This document shows, piece by piece, positions 26,356 to 37,387 of a stretch of DNA of 64,000 bases. The position numbers and the translations under genes are program-made. Source of the stretch: Larix kaempferi (taxonomy: Eukaryota > Streptophyta > Pinopsida > Pinales > Pinaceae); contig BSBM01000592.1 of the NCBI GenBank assembly GCA_027924585.1, positions 4,074,001 to 4,138,000 of the forward strand. Direction: 5' to 3'. Each line of letters opens with the position of its first letter. Within the stretch, counting starts at the first letter, position 1. The notes beneath the pieces are model-generated. The model was not told where the DNA came from and searched no databases. It saw nothing but the letters and a program-made list of their open reading frames with translations.

Positions 26356-26844
26356 TTATTGATACACATGTTCCGATGTGTCATTGAATACCTTCTTTTT
26401 GATGATCTGTAATGCCTCATTTATACTTGGAAATTCATCCTCAAAGCTGAAAGTTGCTTGGAAGTTCTTAATCATGACAGACCATTCTACTGTTCCTCTG
26501 CAAAGTTCTGTTTCTATGTACGAGTTCTTCAGAATTTGCTCTAATGTGTGTACAAACAGATGAACCCATTCTGTTTGTGGTCTATGTGCCCATGTTTTCG
26601 TGCAAAGGTCTATGTGATCTCTAGTATTAGTTTGTCCATTATATTTCACTTGTACAAGCTTAGTCTGTTCTAGAAATCTGATCTTCACCATGTGCTTACA
26701 TTCTTCCCATGTGGTCAGTTTCTGCTTATGCGCAGCCCACCATCTAGCAGGTGTAGCGCACAGTGCTGTATCCAATGCTACTAACTTGTGTTCATCTGAA
26801 ATTGATATAAGATATTCTTGAAAAAATGCATGAATATTACTCAA
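26356..26844 (-). pseudogene. Second gag-like module between protease and RT
   Basis: It starts with SNIHAFFQEYLISISDEHK, then ALDTALCATPARWWAAHKQ and W..C..M...FLEQ. This is the W/F/L-rich helical pattern of retrotransposon gag capsid domains. A second part, WVHLFVHTLEQILKNSYIETEL..TFSFEDEF, repeats a similar arrangement. It is in phase with both the protease before it and the RT after it, so it was part of the same polyprotein and not an insertion. The normal gag lies 2 kb upstream. Function is unknown: a duplicated capsid domain or a linker unique to this lineage. Confidence 0.6.
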
Positions 26845-26943
26845 ACCATCGTAAGTAGGGATTGGAATTACCTCTATTCCAATCTAGTGTAGTGATCTCG
26901 TGAGCTACATGCATCTTCTTGCAGATACTTCATGCATTCTGCT

Positions 26944-27480
26944 CTACCAATTCTCTAGTCCTGTAACTGATTCTGATATACAAGAACTGTAACATCGCCA
27001 ACTCAATGTTCCATAATTTGTTGGGTTGATGTAATCTGTCTGATTCACCGTCATCTTGTAGATATGATCCAAATCTTGAGTTAGGCATTCTTCTCTTATT
27101 GGTTTAGTATATCTAGGTCCTTGTGAAGGATCCAAGGGCATGATGAACCTGATATCTGGTCCTTCGAATATCATCTGCTTATTTTTTAGGTTGATAATTG
27201 CTAGGTTATCCATTTCCCAATCTATCCCCAATAGTGTAGGATATGGTTGGCTATCATCTACGATCTCAATCACTTCGAATTTTGCTCTACTTCACACTCC
27301 ATCAATGTCAACAACAAGATTTGCTAACTTCCCAAAGGGTAGAACCTTTTGCTGATTGGCTAGTCTCAACTATATTGGTGACCATGTTAACTTTGGATTT
27401 CCCATTTGTTCCCATGTTTGCTTGGTTAAGACATTTACTTCTGAGCCTATGTTAAGGATAATATCGTCCATTTCAAATTC
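26944..27480 (-). pseudogene. Retropepsin-like protease, catalytic Asp changed
   Basis: The frame reads MDDIILNIGSEVNVLTKQTW, the flap region, then PYPTLLGIDWEMDNLAIINL, the usual C-terminal block of gypsy proteases. The family motif here is D-x-G-S; this copy has N-I-G-S, so the catalytic Asp is Asn. Stops occur between the two halves and at 26944. It is in phase with the gag knuckles and with RT. Confidence 0.75.
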
Positions 27481-27693
27481 CCCAATCTATGCATTTAGTC
27501 TCATTTCTCTTCCGGTTCTTTTATGGTTCTTAATATGATGAACCACCCTATGTGCTTCATTTACTACATTACGCTGTTCATGATGACTCAGTAGGATTTG
27601 TAATTATGCTAAATATTTTTCATGCTTTAAAAACTTCATACAGCTCTGTAAAAGCTACGCAACAGGACTCATCATGTCGATTGCAGTACGTGA

Positions 27694-28401
27694 TCAATCA
27701 TACGAAGCTGGCATATCCATCATAGGCATAGTCTCACTTCGCAACTTGATTCTTGGAGTTAAATTTTCTGGCTCTTTGAAGGTTTCCCTTGCTTCCATGA
27801 AGACTTCTTTTTCTTTGTCCAAGTTGAAAGCAGGTGTTTTTCCAGTTGCTTTTCTTATCCAGGCTCCTTCATTAGGCTTATGTTTAGCTTGGTGGTTCTC
27901 AGAAGTTGAAGCATCAGTTCTTTGATCTTCACCTGTCGTGGCTCCACTTCTTGTTACAACATGAATATTGCAATCTGTATTCCCTTTTTCAGCTGTGATC
28001 ATCTGTATGTTTTGATTCTGTGCTTCTGGTATTCTCTCTTGCATTTTTGCTTGCAAAACAGGGCATACCTCAATGACATGTTCAAATGATTTACAGTATT
28101 TACAAGTAGTACAAGGGTTCGTACAATCTCTAGCTAGATGTCCTGGTTGAGCGCAGTTATAACACACAATCTGGCCTCTTCCTCATCATTGTCCAGTGTT
28201 TCGTGCTCTTCCTCTGAATCCACCACGTTGTCTGTACGTTCCTTGATCATACTGCGCATTTTCAATGTTGTGTGGTGTTTCTTCTTGTACTTGGTAGACA
28301 TCATGCTTTCTTTCTATCATGAGGTCGTATGCTCTACAGTTGTTATCATCATGCCCAACTGACTTACAAAATGTGCAATATAAGTTCTTTGGTGTTTTCA
28401 C
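27694..28401 (-). pseudogene. Gag nucleocapsid: two CCHC zinc knuckles
   Basis: The first knuckle, CTFCKSVGHDDNNC, lies at about 28350-28380. An RG-rich stretch (RQRGGFRGRARN) follows, and after a stop in the same frame the second knuckle, CYNCAQPGHLARDC, with an extra Cys-rich CTTCKYC. The rest is an acidic and polar linker to the protease. Both knuckles fit CX2CX4HX4C and would bind the element's RNA. Confidence 0.85.
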
Positions 28402-28587
28402 ATACTTCTGAAGTAGGTAGAAGTCCTCTGGGCGATGTCCTCTACATCGACAAATTTCACACCATGGTCCTTGCTATTGATTCAATGGGTTTGGAGCTCC
28501 GCTAGCAATGTAATCTCTAAATACTGGAGAGTGTTCTTTAGAGTGTCCTTCTCCCTTACACTTTGTACACCAAACCTCTTCTTGGGT

Positions 28588-29166
28588 TTATTTTTCTTTC
28601 TTCATATCTTGCAGTTGTAATGTCAAATTTGCTAGCTGGGTCTTTATCTGAACCATACCTATGCTAGTCTCTCCTATGGGCGAAGCTTTTAGTTTCATCG
28701 CAATTTCTAGGGCCTTTTTCTGTGAAGTAAACTTATATTGCATCAACGGTAACCTTATATGTGGAAACAACGCAGCTATGAACCATTCCTGGTGACTTTT
28801 TGGTGCTATGTCAAAGATCACTTGATCTAACATCACTTTGAAATTTCGATTAAATTCCCATACTGACTCACTCGATTTCTGCTTAATTTCTTTTAGCTCT
28901 GTGATACACTGCGATTCTGACTTAGGTTTTTTAAACTCTCTGATGAGCACAGTTCTAATCTCTGCTAGTCTCCTATTCTGTCCAACAGAGTACTTCATAA
29001 ACCATGTTAAATATCTATCCCTGAATGTGGTGACGAGCTGTGCTTTTCTAATGGCATCATCGTGTACTTGTTTAACATTCCATACAGCTTCACAAAGAAG
29101 CCAATGTTGCTTTGGGTCCTCAAGACAAGTTCCTTTGAATATAGGCAGCTTAATGTCATCTGTCAT
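28588..29166 (-). pseudogene. Ty3/gypsy gag capsid region
   Basis: It begins DDIKLPIFKGTCLEDPKQHW and continues with WNVKQVHDDAIRKAQLVTTF and FRDRYLTWFMKY, then a helical region with VWEFNRNFKVMLDQV and WFIAALFPHIRLPLMQY. This matches the gag capsid domain of plant gypsy elements (entry PF03732 type). The ORF runs from an ATG to a stop after KKEK, where the zinc knuckle frame continues in phase. Confidence 0.85.
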
Positions 29167-29531
29167 TCTTCTTCTAGGAGGTGTAGTGTTCTGTGATTTC
29201 TTAGGTATACTACTACTTGGAATGTCCTGAGTACTTGCTCATGCAGTGTTACTACTACTGTTGTTATTTGGTTTAGTAGTATTTATGTCGTCAACTGGAG
29301 GTTTCTGTAGAGTGATTAGCTGATATGTCATTACTCTAGGCTATGTTTCACTATCAGCCTCAACCTGATATGAGTCTCTATTACTTCCTAACTCAGTTTC
29401 TAGAGAGATGCGAGGTTCGGGTTCATTGGACCTCTTCTCGGTGCTAAACTTGTATCTTTTACCACTTCGTAATGTATAGATGTTTTCCTCAGTGTCACTT
29501 TCTGTGTTACTGAACATTGCAGATTTAAATC

Positions 29532-29960
29532 CTAGGAATCATTTTGCATTCTTAAGACACCTTTCTTTGCTAACAACATTTTAATACATAAGTTGAGATT
29601 TTTCAGGTACTTACCTCTGAATCCTTTGAAGAAATATGCTTCTGCTGTGCTGCAAGACTTCAGAGTGTCCACAACAAATTCTGTAACGTATCCTTCTAGT
29701 ACGCTATCGATCCAGAAGTCTACTGCTCTTGAGATTGGGCTATCCACTGCTTTAAGTCTCTGAATTAGTTATGGAGTCCACACTGTAGGTTCTCCACTTT
29801 TAAATCATTTTTTCTGCTCTGCGAGCCTCAATATCCACTCGTGTAGCTCGTTGCTGAAGGATGCGAATAAAATTTCATGCATGTCAGAGAAATATATCTC
29901 TGTAACCACTCTTCCATAGATAGGTGCAGATGTCTGTTTTCTTTCTTTGAAAAATATTAC
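29532..29960 (-). pseudogene. Unknown ORF upstream of gag
   Basis: A frame different from gag reads QTSAPIYGRVVTEIYFSD, SNELHEWILRLAEQKK, then after two stops AVDSPISRAVDFWIDSVL and FFKGFRGKYLKNLNLC, ending at 29532. It lies between the LTR and gag. Extra ORFs before gag are known in Tat/Ogre-type elements, but I see no sequence link to those. It is possibly an N-terminal gag extension with a frameshift. Confidence 0.45.
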
Positions 29961-30093
29961 TCTCTCTTAGTTACCCAGTTCTGTAACTCTGTCCGCTCAG
30001 GATTCCAGTTATCAGAGCACATCACCAGTTCAAGCGCGGAAACATAACCATTTTTTGGGATACTACTCTTTATCTTTCTCTTACTAACCCAGG

Positions 30094-31335
30094 TTCAGCT
30101 CAGTTGTGGTTCAACAGAACCCTTCTTCACCGACCCTTTCGGCAACAGTTTGCAAGCATACTGAGGTCTCACCCGAGGCAAAGCTATGGGGGGGCTGTAG
30201 AAGCACGTTTCTACATCCAGGTAATGAACAAATAATAAATTTGTGAGTGGCGTGAAGTCACACCTACTTCGCGTTTACTTTGTATGCTACAGCGCGCACT
30301 GGGACTGCGCACTTCGCAATGACCATGATACAATATAACAATGCAACTCCAAACTGCACTTCTAAGCAATCACACACTTTATAGGCTTTGTTGTCTTAGT
30401 GTTTGTCCATACAACTTATACATTGAACCTACTCAGAATTACTTGCACATTCAATTATATACGTTCAACACTTAACATATTATTCTCATCCATCATACAT
30501 GTGAAAATACATATAAAAGAGCGAACATACACAAACATGAACATAACATAAGAAATCTCGCAGAATCAATCACACAACACAAGTATTTACGTGGTTCACC
30601 CCCCAGATGGGAGCAACGTCTACGGGAACTATTGTTTATATTAATGGGAAGGGTTTAACAGTTCTATTCTGCGCACTCAGCTGCAGACTCTTCTCTCTAC
30701 AATAGGTCTCTGTGCACTTAGCTGGAGAGAATTTTTCCTCTCTTATTTCTCTCTACAATGCTTAGTCTTTCATCAAAACCCCAAAAAGACCAACCCTTCC
30801 CTTACAAAATTTTCCTTTTTATAGATCGTGCCCGAAGATCATGTATTTACAATCATTGTGGGACAAAATCCTCCGCTACCCAAAAATCCCCTAAAAATGG
30901 CGTGGTTGCCCCGCTAACCAGGCCTGTCGTAGGCGACAGCTACATCACTTGACTTCGGCCGCCTTTCTGTGCCGCTTCTGGCTCTGAAGCCACTTCTGAC
31001 ACCTGTAGTTCTAACTGCGTACTGGCACGTCCCTTTTCGCCACCCCACTTCTTCTGTCGCCGTCAGTCCACCGCTTTGCTTCTAATGGTTTTCGTCGCTC
31101 TAGTTGTCTTAGTAATTTTTCTGTACTAAGGAGACAGATCGCTTTCCTCCAATTCTGCGCCGCTCTTCACCCTGCTCCTGGGATTTTGCAGAATCACTTA
31201 CCCAAAATAGGTCGCTGCTGGACCTCACTTTGCCTGTACTTTGCTGCCAAAATTAACTGCTGCGCTGGAGCCTTGCTCCACGAAATCTTTCTTACCAAAA
31301 AGTGGTCAACTTGGTCCACGCCCACCAACCAACGA
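30094..31335 (-). repeat. 5' LTR of the gypsy element (copy 1)
   Basis: It is related along about 1.1 kb to 38284-39410. It carries the - strand motif GGTGAACCACGTAAAT downstream of a TATA box, a pattern common around the transcription start of plant LTRs. Ends are approximate: similarity to copy 2 stops near 30093, and the upper end near 31335 is inferred by alignment. No primer site was recognised. Confidence 0.55.
30815..30824 (-). promoter_or_regulatory. LTR TATA box
   Basis: CTATAAAAAG on the - strand, matched by TATATAAAT at the same place in copy 2. Confidence 0.55.
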
Positions 31336-31339
31336 TTCT

Positions 31340-32079
31340 ATATTATTTTCCCCAATCAGTAGTGTGGGTAACTTTTTACTTTCCATGATATTATTCCCTT
31401 ATTTCTACCTTTCCCATGGATGTTGATCAACGTTGATACACAAACTTGATTGAGGGTTAACCAATATCTCGGGGTGGATCCTGCTCGGGTTAGGATGGAG
31501 GCTCCAGATCTACAGTCCTTCAATTCTTCACTTTTCACAATGACAGAAGTGTTAGGAATAACCAGTTTTAATATCCAAATCAAATGAGTAGGGAGGGATA
31601 TGACAGGGACTTAATGAGACAAATTAGTGGAGATTTGAAATGATCACCAATTAAATGCAACAATCAGGGTGACAATTTCACATGGGCTAGAATTAATGTG
31701 GTCTAATCAAACTCTATTGACTCTTAATGAAAAATCAACATGGAAACATTGAAAACATAACTTAAGCCACCAGGTCCCTGACCACAATGGTTAGAACTAA
31801 TTAACTCATGCCACACAAACACAAGTGACTAAGACAAATAATGATACTGATGCAACAAAAATTGACAAATCTAAGTCCTATGTTAACTGACTCCTATGAC
31901 AGGAATGCCATCTTGCCGAATTACTGAGTAGAGATATAGGGTTTTAGGCATCCACCATTCACCTAACCTAGTTTGAGAATGCCATCAAGTTACAGTAGTT
32001 TAATAGAGCCTAAATATTTGACTTCTCCAATGGTGAATGATTCCAACCATTGCATCTAAATTTTGCATGGATGCTTTAA
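31340..32079 (-). other. No gene; possible integrase C-terminal remains
   Basis: The - strand upstream of this stretch encodes an integrase relic, so the first part may be its decayed C-terminus. No motif can be named. Confidence 0.35.
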
Positions 32080-32740
32080 GAAATTGTTTCCATAGAGTAA
32101 GACTTGGTCTCCTTGGTTGAAATGTTTTCACTTGATGTGGCGGTCATGCCAGGGTTTTGTCATTCTTTCTCCATTATTGCATGATAATCACATAACAAGT
32201 GGGATTCTTCTAATTCCATTAGTTCTACAAGCCATTCCACAACTTAACATTCTTCATCCATATGTGTTTCGTGTGCAATGTGCATATTGGGAACAATGAA
32301 TTCCACTAGAACTACTAATCCTTTTCCATATATATTGACTAGAACAGAGTTTGCTTGTAAAGTTTCTTTGGATTGGTCTTGTATGCCCATAATACTATGG
32401 GAATTTTGTCATCCCAATAATATTGATTTTTGAAACATACCTTTGTTAGTCCCATTTCCAATTATTTTTTGAAGGATTCTACTATGTCATTTGCTTGTGG
32501 GTGATACAGACTGCTTTTGTGGTCCTATATTAAAAATTCCCTTGTCAATGCCATGATTGTACTATTGATGTAATGTGTTCCTTGGTCACTAGTGAGTCCT
32601 CTGGGACACCCAAACTGAGTGATGATATTATTATAAATGAATTAAGCTACTATATATACAAATCAATCTTGTATTGGTTATACCTCAACCCATCTTGTTA
32701 AGCAGTCTGTTAGGGTAATTATATAGTATGATTTTGAGTA
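32080..32740 (-). pseudogene. Ty3/gypsy integrase core relic 1
   Basis: On the - strand one frame with several stops reads IITLTDCLTRWVEV, FIYNNIITQFGCPRGL, TSDQGTHYINSTI, SLYHPQANDIVESFKK and WDDKIPIVLWAYKT. These are the D, D and E blocks of a gypsy integrase; Asp, Asp and Glu are kept, but G of NG..E is Asp. The zinc-binding domain would lie above 32740, where AT-rich DNA starts instead. Its parent element is not clear; the LTR at 30-31.3 kb lies below it. Confidence 0.8.
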
Positions 32741-32744
32741 TTTT

Positions 32745-33180
32745 GCAGAAGGTGGCCAACAAACAATATAAATATAAGACTAAATATCTTGTATATATTG
32801 AAGATATCTTGAAATTTAATTGAAAGTTCCACTTAATTTAGTATTTTACTAAATATAAATGTAATATACCGGTCAAGAATAGGCTAGAATCTCAACTCGT
32901 AACACAAATTTTAAGCAGAATTTTCACTAGTAAATTTTAGCAATTTTTATAATTTGCAAGGTGATAACTCTGGATACTTACTCCCCACCCAAGGATGATA
33001 GGGAAGACTTTAGGTTCTGGTTTTTATATGGGAAAGTGTGCAGCAGCAGGGTAGAAACAAATCCAACTTCCAAGTTCTATGCACAAAGCACTCGAGCCAT
33101 TTACTTTTCAACAGTCAGCCAGAGTTGGTGTCTACTTCAATGCTTCTTGGGCCTTCTAGCATATGCAAACTAGACTTAGA
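32745..33180. other. No gene; half of the AT-rich terminal repeat
   Basis: Positions 32818-32862 resemble the right terminus of R1 copy 2 (GTTCCACTT..TTTTACTAAATATAAAT). The rest has no recognisable feature. Confidence 0.5.
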
Positions 33181-34883
33181 TGTAACACCTAAATGAAAAA
33201 ATGGGTGTATGTCAGGAATTAAACTCTCTAATAAATTATGGATCATATTTTCAGGGAATTTGGGAGGCTCTGGATGAATTTGGGAGCAAAAGGGTCAAGT
33301 GCGCTAGGTAAGACTGCTCAACTAGCAGTTTCCAAAATCTCAAATTGACTAATGTGTATCCAAATTCTCAGAAACAGGGTTTGAGATGATTTAATATTGT
33401 CTTAGTAACATCAAACATCCATGAGATTAGAAAATAAACTAATACATAACTTTTACTAGCAAAAATGGTGAAACTAGCCATTAAAAGGTGCATAAAGAGC
33501 TAGTCTTCCATTTTTATGATCCAAATTGCCTTATAGGCTTACAAATTTCACTTCTGGAATAAAGTAAGGTTCTGACATGAGTTATTGGACAATAGAAGGT
33601 CAAAATCAGAGGTCATGAGCAGATATTAAAGATTTTATTACATTCAGTTCTTAAGTTGATCTCCAATGCTAGAGAATATTACAATATTGAGAGAATAAGC
33701 ATGAGAAGCGAAGAAGGAGATGAAATTATGTATTGGATCTGATAGGAGGATGAAATCAAGGCTGGTATCTGCATATGGAGGTCATACTGAACTTCATGAG
33801 CTTCTCAGGGGCGGATTCCTCAACTGAAACTTCACACATGCGCTCCTTATCATTGAAACCTTAGCTATAGTGAGAATTGTTGTATCTTGGTCATCCAGAC
33901 ACCTTTTTCAACAAGAAAAATGGCGTTTATTATTGGAAACGACCCTCCAGATGCAATGAAATAGGTATCACAAACCAGAAGTGCCCATAAGTGCTGAACC
34001 CAGAAGATCCATTTCTGCCCTTCCACATTGTTCCCATTGAATGAAGGGAATGAGTACATATTTCGAATTGGATGCTTGATATTCATTCTTATGACTCTCA
34101 AATCATCTTGAATGGACTTCAAGACCTACACATCAGAATATACATGGCTACAAGATGATATTCAATGGTTGTACAATAGTCTTTAGTACCTGTAAGAGAG
34201 AGTGATAGAGATACTGGAACAATAATGGCTAAGGGGAGCATCACCCAAAGCAATGTTGGGGCACATCACTCAACAAGAGAAGCTAAAGATATCACATTCA
34301 ATTACAAAATGGTCAAAAAATGTGAATTGGAGTTGGAATCATTATTTTATAGAATTTTAGGGTGACCTGCTGAGCAAGTTGAATAGCTTGGTGACCTGTG
34401 AGAAACCTTCCACATGGGCCACCCATGAGTGGATATACTTTCCTTGATTTTTCCTTACAAGCTTTTCTTTCCTTTAGAAATTGTTCCCCCCTTTGTCTAA
34501 AGATGTTTCCTTCTTTATCTTGATTTCCTGCTTTATCCTGATTTTTCTGATTTTATCTTGATTTGTTGTTTTTAGCATGTTTTTGACCATTTTTAACAAT
34601 TTCCATCCTCCTTGGTCAACTTGGCCTCTCTAATTCACCCTCCTTATCTTAGCTCATTATTTCTAATCCAAATATTAGTAATTAGAAATAAAATTACTCA
34701 AACCAACTAATTCATTATTCCAAAGTGTATATTCTGGAATTTAATTAATTAAATGCCTCCAAACCAAAATTAATCCCTTGAAATAATTTAATTCTTTTCT
34801 TAGTACTATTAGCATCATTAATTAAATATTTTAATGCTTATGACTTAGTGACATAAACCTTGTCAAAGTTTGAAGACATGACA
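33181..34883 (-). repeat. Diverged LTR, 1.7 kb
   Basis: On the - strand it begins TGTCATGTCTTC and ends AGGTGTTACA. Blocks match the LTR at 3652-5879, for example around CTCATGGGTG, TGCTGAGCAAGTT and TAGTTTCACCAT. A TATA box, CTATAAAAT, is at 34344-34352. Flanks TTAGA and ATAAA do not match, so it is truncated, recombined or too old to show a duplication. Confidence 0.65.
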
Positions 34884-34891
34884 ATAAATAT

Positions 34892-35053
34892 ATTATTTAT
34901 ATTTAGTAGCTAAAAATATAAATATTAAAAAAAATAATCAAGTGGAAGTTTCAACCAATTAAGTCCAAGAAGCACATAAATCCATCTTTTTACCATGTAT
35001 TCTATGAGATCACATTGTATCCAAAGACAATATTGAAATTAAATTATCAGCAT

Positions 35054-35091
<38 letters not shown>

Positions 35092-35577
35092 TTCATATAA
35101 AAACATTTTAAATATAAAATAAAATAAAATACAGATTTAAAAGAATTAAATTATAATTTAAAAATTAAACCTAACATAAAAAGATAATCATAACCTCTCT
35201 TTAAAATATTCCTTTATAATGGTAATTTTCACATATTGTTCCACACACGGCTTAAGTCAAAGAAGGAAACATACTTTTAGATGGAACAACTATCATTCAT
35301 CATGGCATGTACTTTTAACTTAATAACCCTAAAGTAAGCTAAAGAGAGAGACATAGTACATGACTTTGAAAGTGAGACGAATGAATTTGAATGTGATAAA
35401 ATTATGTATAAGATTGCTAGAGGCAACATGTGTTTTACTACCATGTTGTTTTAAAAATAGCTATGACCATTACCACTCTCATCATGGTTGTATGTACCAT
35501 TACTCAAAAGCCGAGCACTTTTTTTTTCAATGATTATTTTTCTCTTATTCTTCAATTCTCTTAGATATTTTTCACTT
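34892..35577. repeat. AT-rich dispersed repeat R1, copy 2
   Basis: It matches 11598-12556 but has the duplicated blocks only once and includes a TA run of about 30 bases at 35056-35087. AATCAAGTGGAAGTTTCAA near 34936 faces an inverted TTGAAAGTACCACTTGATT near 35592, so this copy has terminal inverted repeats. Confidence 0.7.
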
Positions 35578-35603
35578 GATTAGTGGGGTAATTGAAAGTA
35601 CCA

Positions 35604-35728
35604 CTTGATTAGTATTTTACTAAATATAAATATATTATTTATATTTAGTACCTAAAATATAAATATATTTATATTTTTAGCTACTAAATATAAATAATAT
35701 ATTTATATTTAGTAAAAGACTAATCAAG
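35604..35728. repeat. 125 bp AT-rich hairpin
   Basis: The arms of about 50 bases (CTTGATTAGT..TATTTAGTAC and its near-complement ending ACTAATCAAG) differ at only a few bases and enclose a short spacer. It resembles a small foldback MITE. Half-copies flank R1 copy 2. Confidence 0.8.
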
Positions 35729-36165
35729 AGGTGGTCAACAAATAACTAGATCTAAATGTAAACTCTCATCCTTCATGAATTGGTTTCAAGGTACACAATG
35801 GGGGTTGATTAATGCCACCAATTGTGTGAGAAGCCAAATTGGGATCCTTGGGGAGGATTGAGTCTTCAATGCGCAACTGGAAGTAAGTGGTCCCACTGTT
35901 TTGACAGTAGCGCGGTTATTGAAGGAAAAGCCATGTGGGTGTAGCACAAACATTGTTTAGATAACCTGCACTATAACACAGACATTGTTTAGATAACCTG
36001 CGCTATAGCATGGATAACCTGTGTAATACCTGTGCTACCCTTTGTTTTGACTATTTCTGGGCACTTGTGGACTTATACGTGCTTTGGATCTATTGAGGAT
36101 TCCCGTGGTGAGATGCATTCTTTATGTTGATGATGCTTTACTGGATGAATCACCAAAATGTTGCA
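35729..36165 (-). repeat. LTR fragment, second copy
   Basis: It is related to 9652-10078. On the - strand it begins TGCAACATTTTGG at 36165. The lower part is replaced by the AT-rich hairpin. Confidence 0.6.
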
Positions 36166-36179
36166 TGCGTGCGATTTTG

Positions 36180-36500
36180 ATTTACTCTTTCTGTTTTCCC
36201 ATCTGTTTTTGGATGGTAGACGGTACTAAAGTTCAGCTGTGTACCTAAGTTTGCAAAAAGGATTTTCCAAAATTTAGAGGTGAACTTGGTATCCATGTCT
36301 GAAATTATTGCTTTACGCAATCCATGCAACCTAAAAATTTCATTCATAAAAATATTTGCAATGGAATCCTTTTTATACGTGGATTTAACCGGAATAAAAT
36401 GTGTTGCCTTTGATAATTTATCCACCACAACTGTTATAGGTCAAATATGCACTTCTCCGTCCGTGATCACATTGCTCTGTCGATCACACAAAAGTACACC
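36180..36500 (-). pseudogene. Ty3/gypsy integrase core relic 2
   Basis: The frame reads VVDKLSKATHFIPVKSTY, HGLRKAIISDMDTKFTS and STVYHPKTDGKTERVNQ. The catalytic Asp, Asp and Glu are all present. It stops dead after ERVNQ, where LTR sequence begins, so the integrase C-terminus was deleted. The zinc-binding domain is not found above 36500. Confidence 0.88.
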
Positions 36501-36519
36501 ATGGATTGAAGAGCTAGGT

Positions 36520-37387
36520 TGAACTAGATGAGTTATTGCTGGAACTACACTCTCCAGATGAAAATCTTATTTTTTCTACTGATTTCATAACATGTGCGCT
36601 ACTATTGGTATAGTAAACCAGCGTTCTAAACGCTGCTTTGCTCAAGGACAACCAGCGCACACCCTTAAAAATGTTGCAAACGCTTGTTGTAAAGCACAAA
36701 AGTTGCATACTATGCACTACTCTGGTTGTATCAAACCCGCGCACATCTTAATATGAATTCAAAAAATATATTAAGATTACGAATTGGCATTAGTTGAAGT
36801 TGGTTCTGCAACTTCCCCAACCTCCCAATTCAACTACCTCTCGAATCCAACTGCCTACCTTGTCCCATAAATACAAGGAGGATCCATGAGAGAGGGGCCT
36901 AGAAGGAATGCTTTAACTGCTGTTATGCTGGAGGAATTCCCAAGTCATTGTGAAGAGCAGGAGCCCAGGACTTGGTTGCAGGAGTGTCTGGACAGATCAG
37001 GTATATCTGTACTTTTCTACATTTCTTTGACAATAAAAGGTGGAAATACCCTTCCCGTCCCAATTGAATGTTCATTTGGTTTAATGTCTAATTGTATTTG
37101 ATGTTAAGTTGTTTATTATTTCATCATATTTATTACAGTCAAGATACGCTGAGGAAGGTTTACTTTGTGTTGCAAGTTCATCATAGCGGAAGATCAAGCG
37201 AAAGCTAGGACCAGCCGTCGATAAAAATGTACTTCTTTTGATATCCCGATCTCTTTCCATTTGTAGTAACTAATGCAAGACAATGAATGTATTTACCTGT
37301 CACCCCACCCAATTTGGTAGTGTCTTCTCCTCACTATAAGGCATTTTTCCTATACAACAGACAGAAAAGAAACGAAATATACTTGCG
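36520..37387. other. No gene recognised
   Basis: Short frames on both strands lack motifs. CCATAAATACAAGG near 36865 resembles a TATA box but nothing else supports a promoter. Confidence 0.4.

Larger units (their letters stand above)
24240..31335 (-). mobile_element. Ty3/gypsy retrotransposon relic with ORF-X fragment
   Basis: In - strand order it holds an LTR, an upstream ORF, gag, two CCHC knuckles, protease, a gag-like module, RT and then a fragment of ORF-X. Frames from 29166 to 25153 are all in one phase, so a single polyprotein of about 1340 codons is disrupted only by stops. RNase H and integrase are missing between RT (25153) and ORF-X (24709). No 3' LTR of the same family was found below 24.2 kb, so the 3' end is truncated. 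Confidence 0.75.

Noticed and set aside
30012-30025. TTATCAGAGCAC on the + strand resembling an initiator-Met primer site
   Set aside because: No + strand LTR ends before it and the TGG is missing; it lies inside the leader of the - strand gypsy element.
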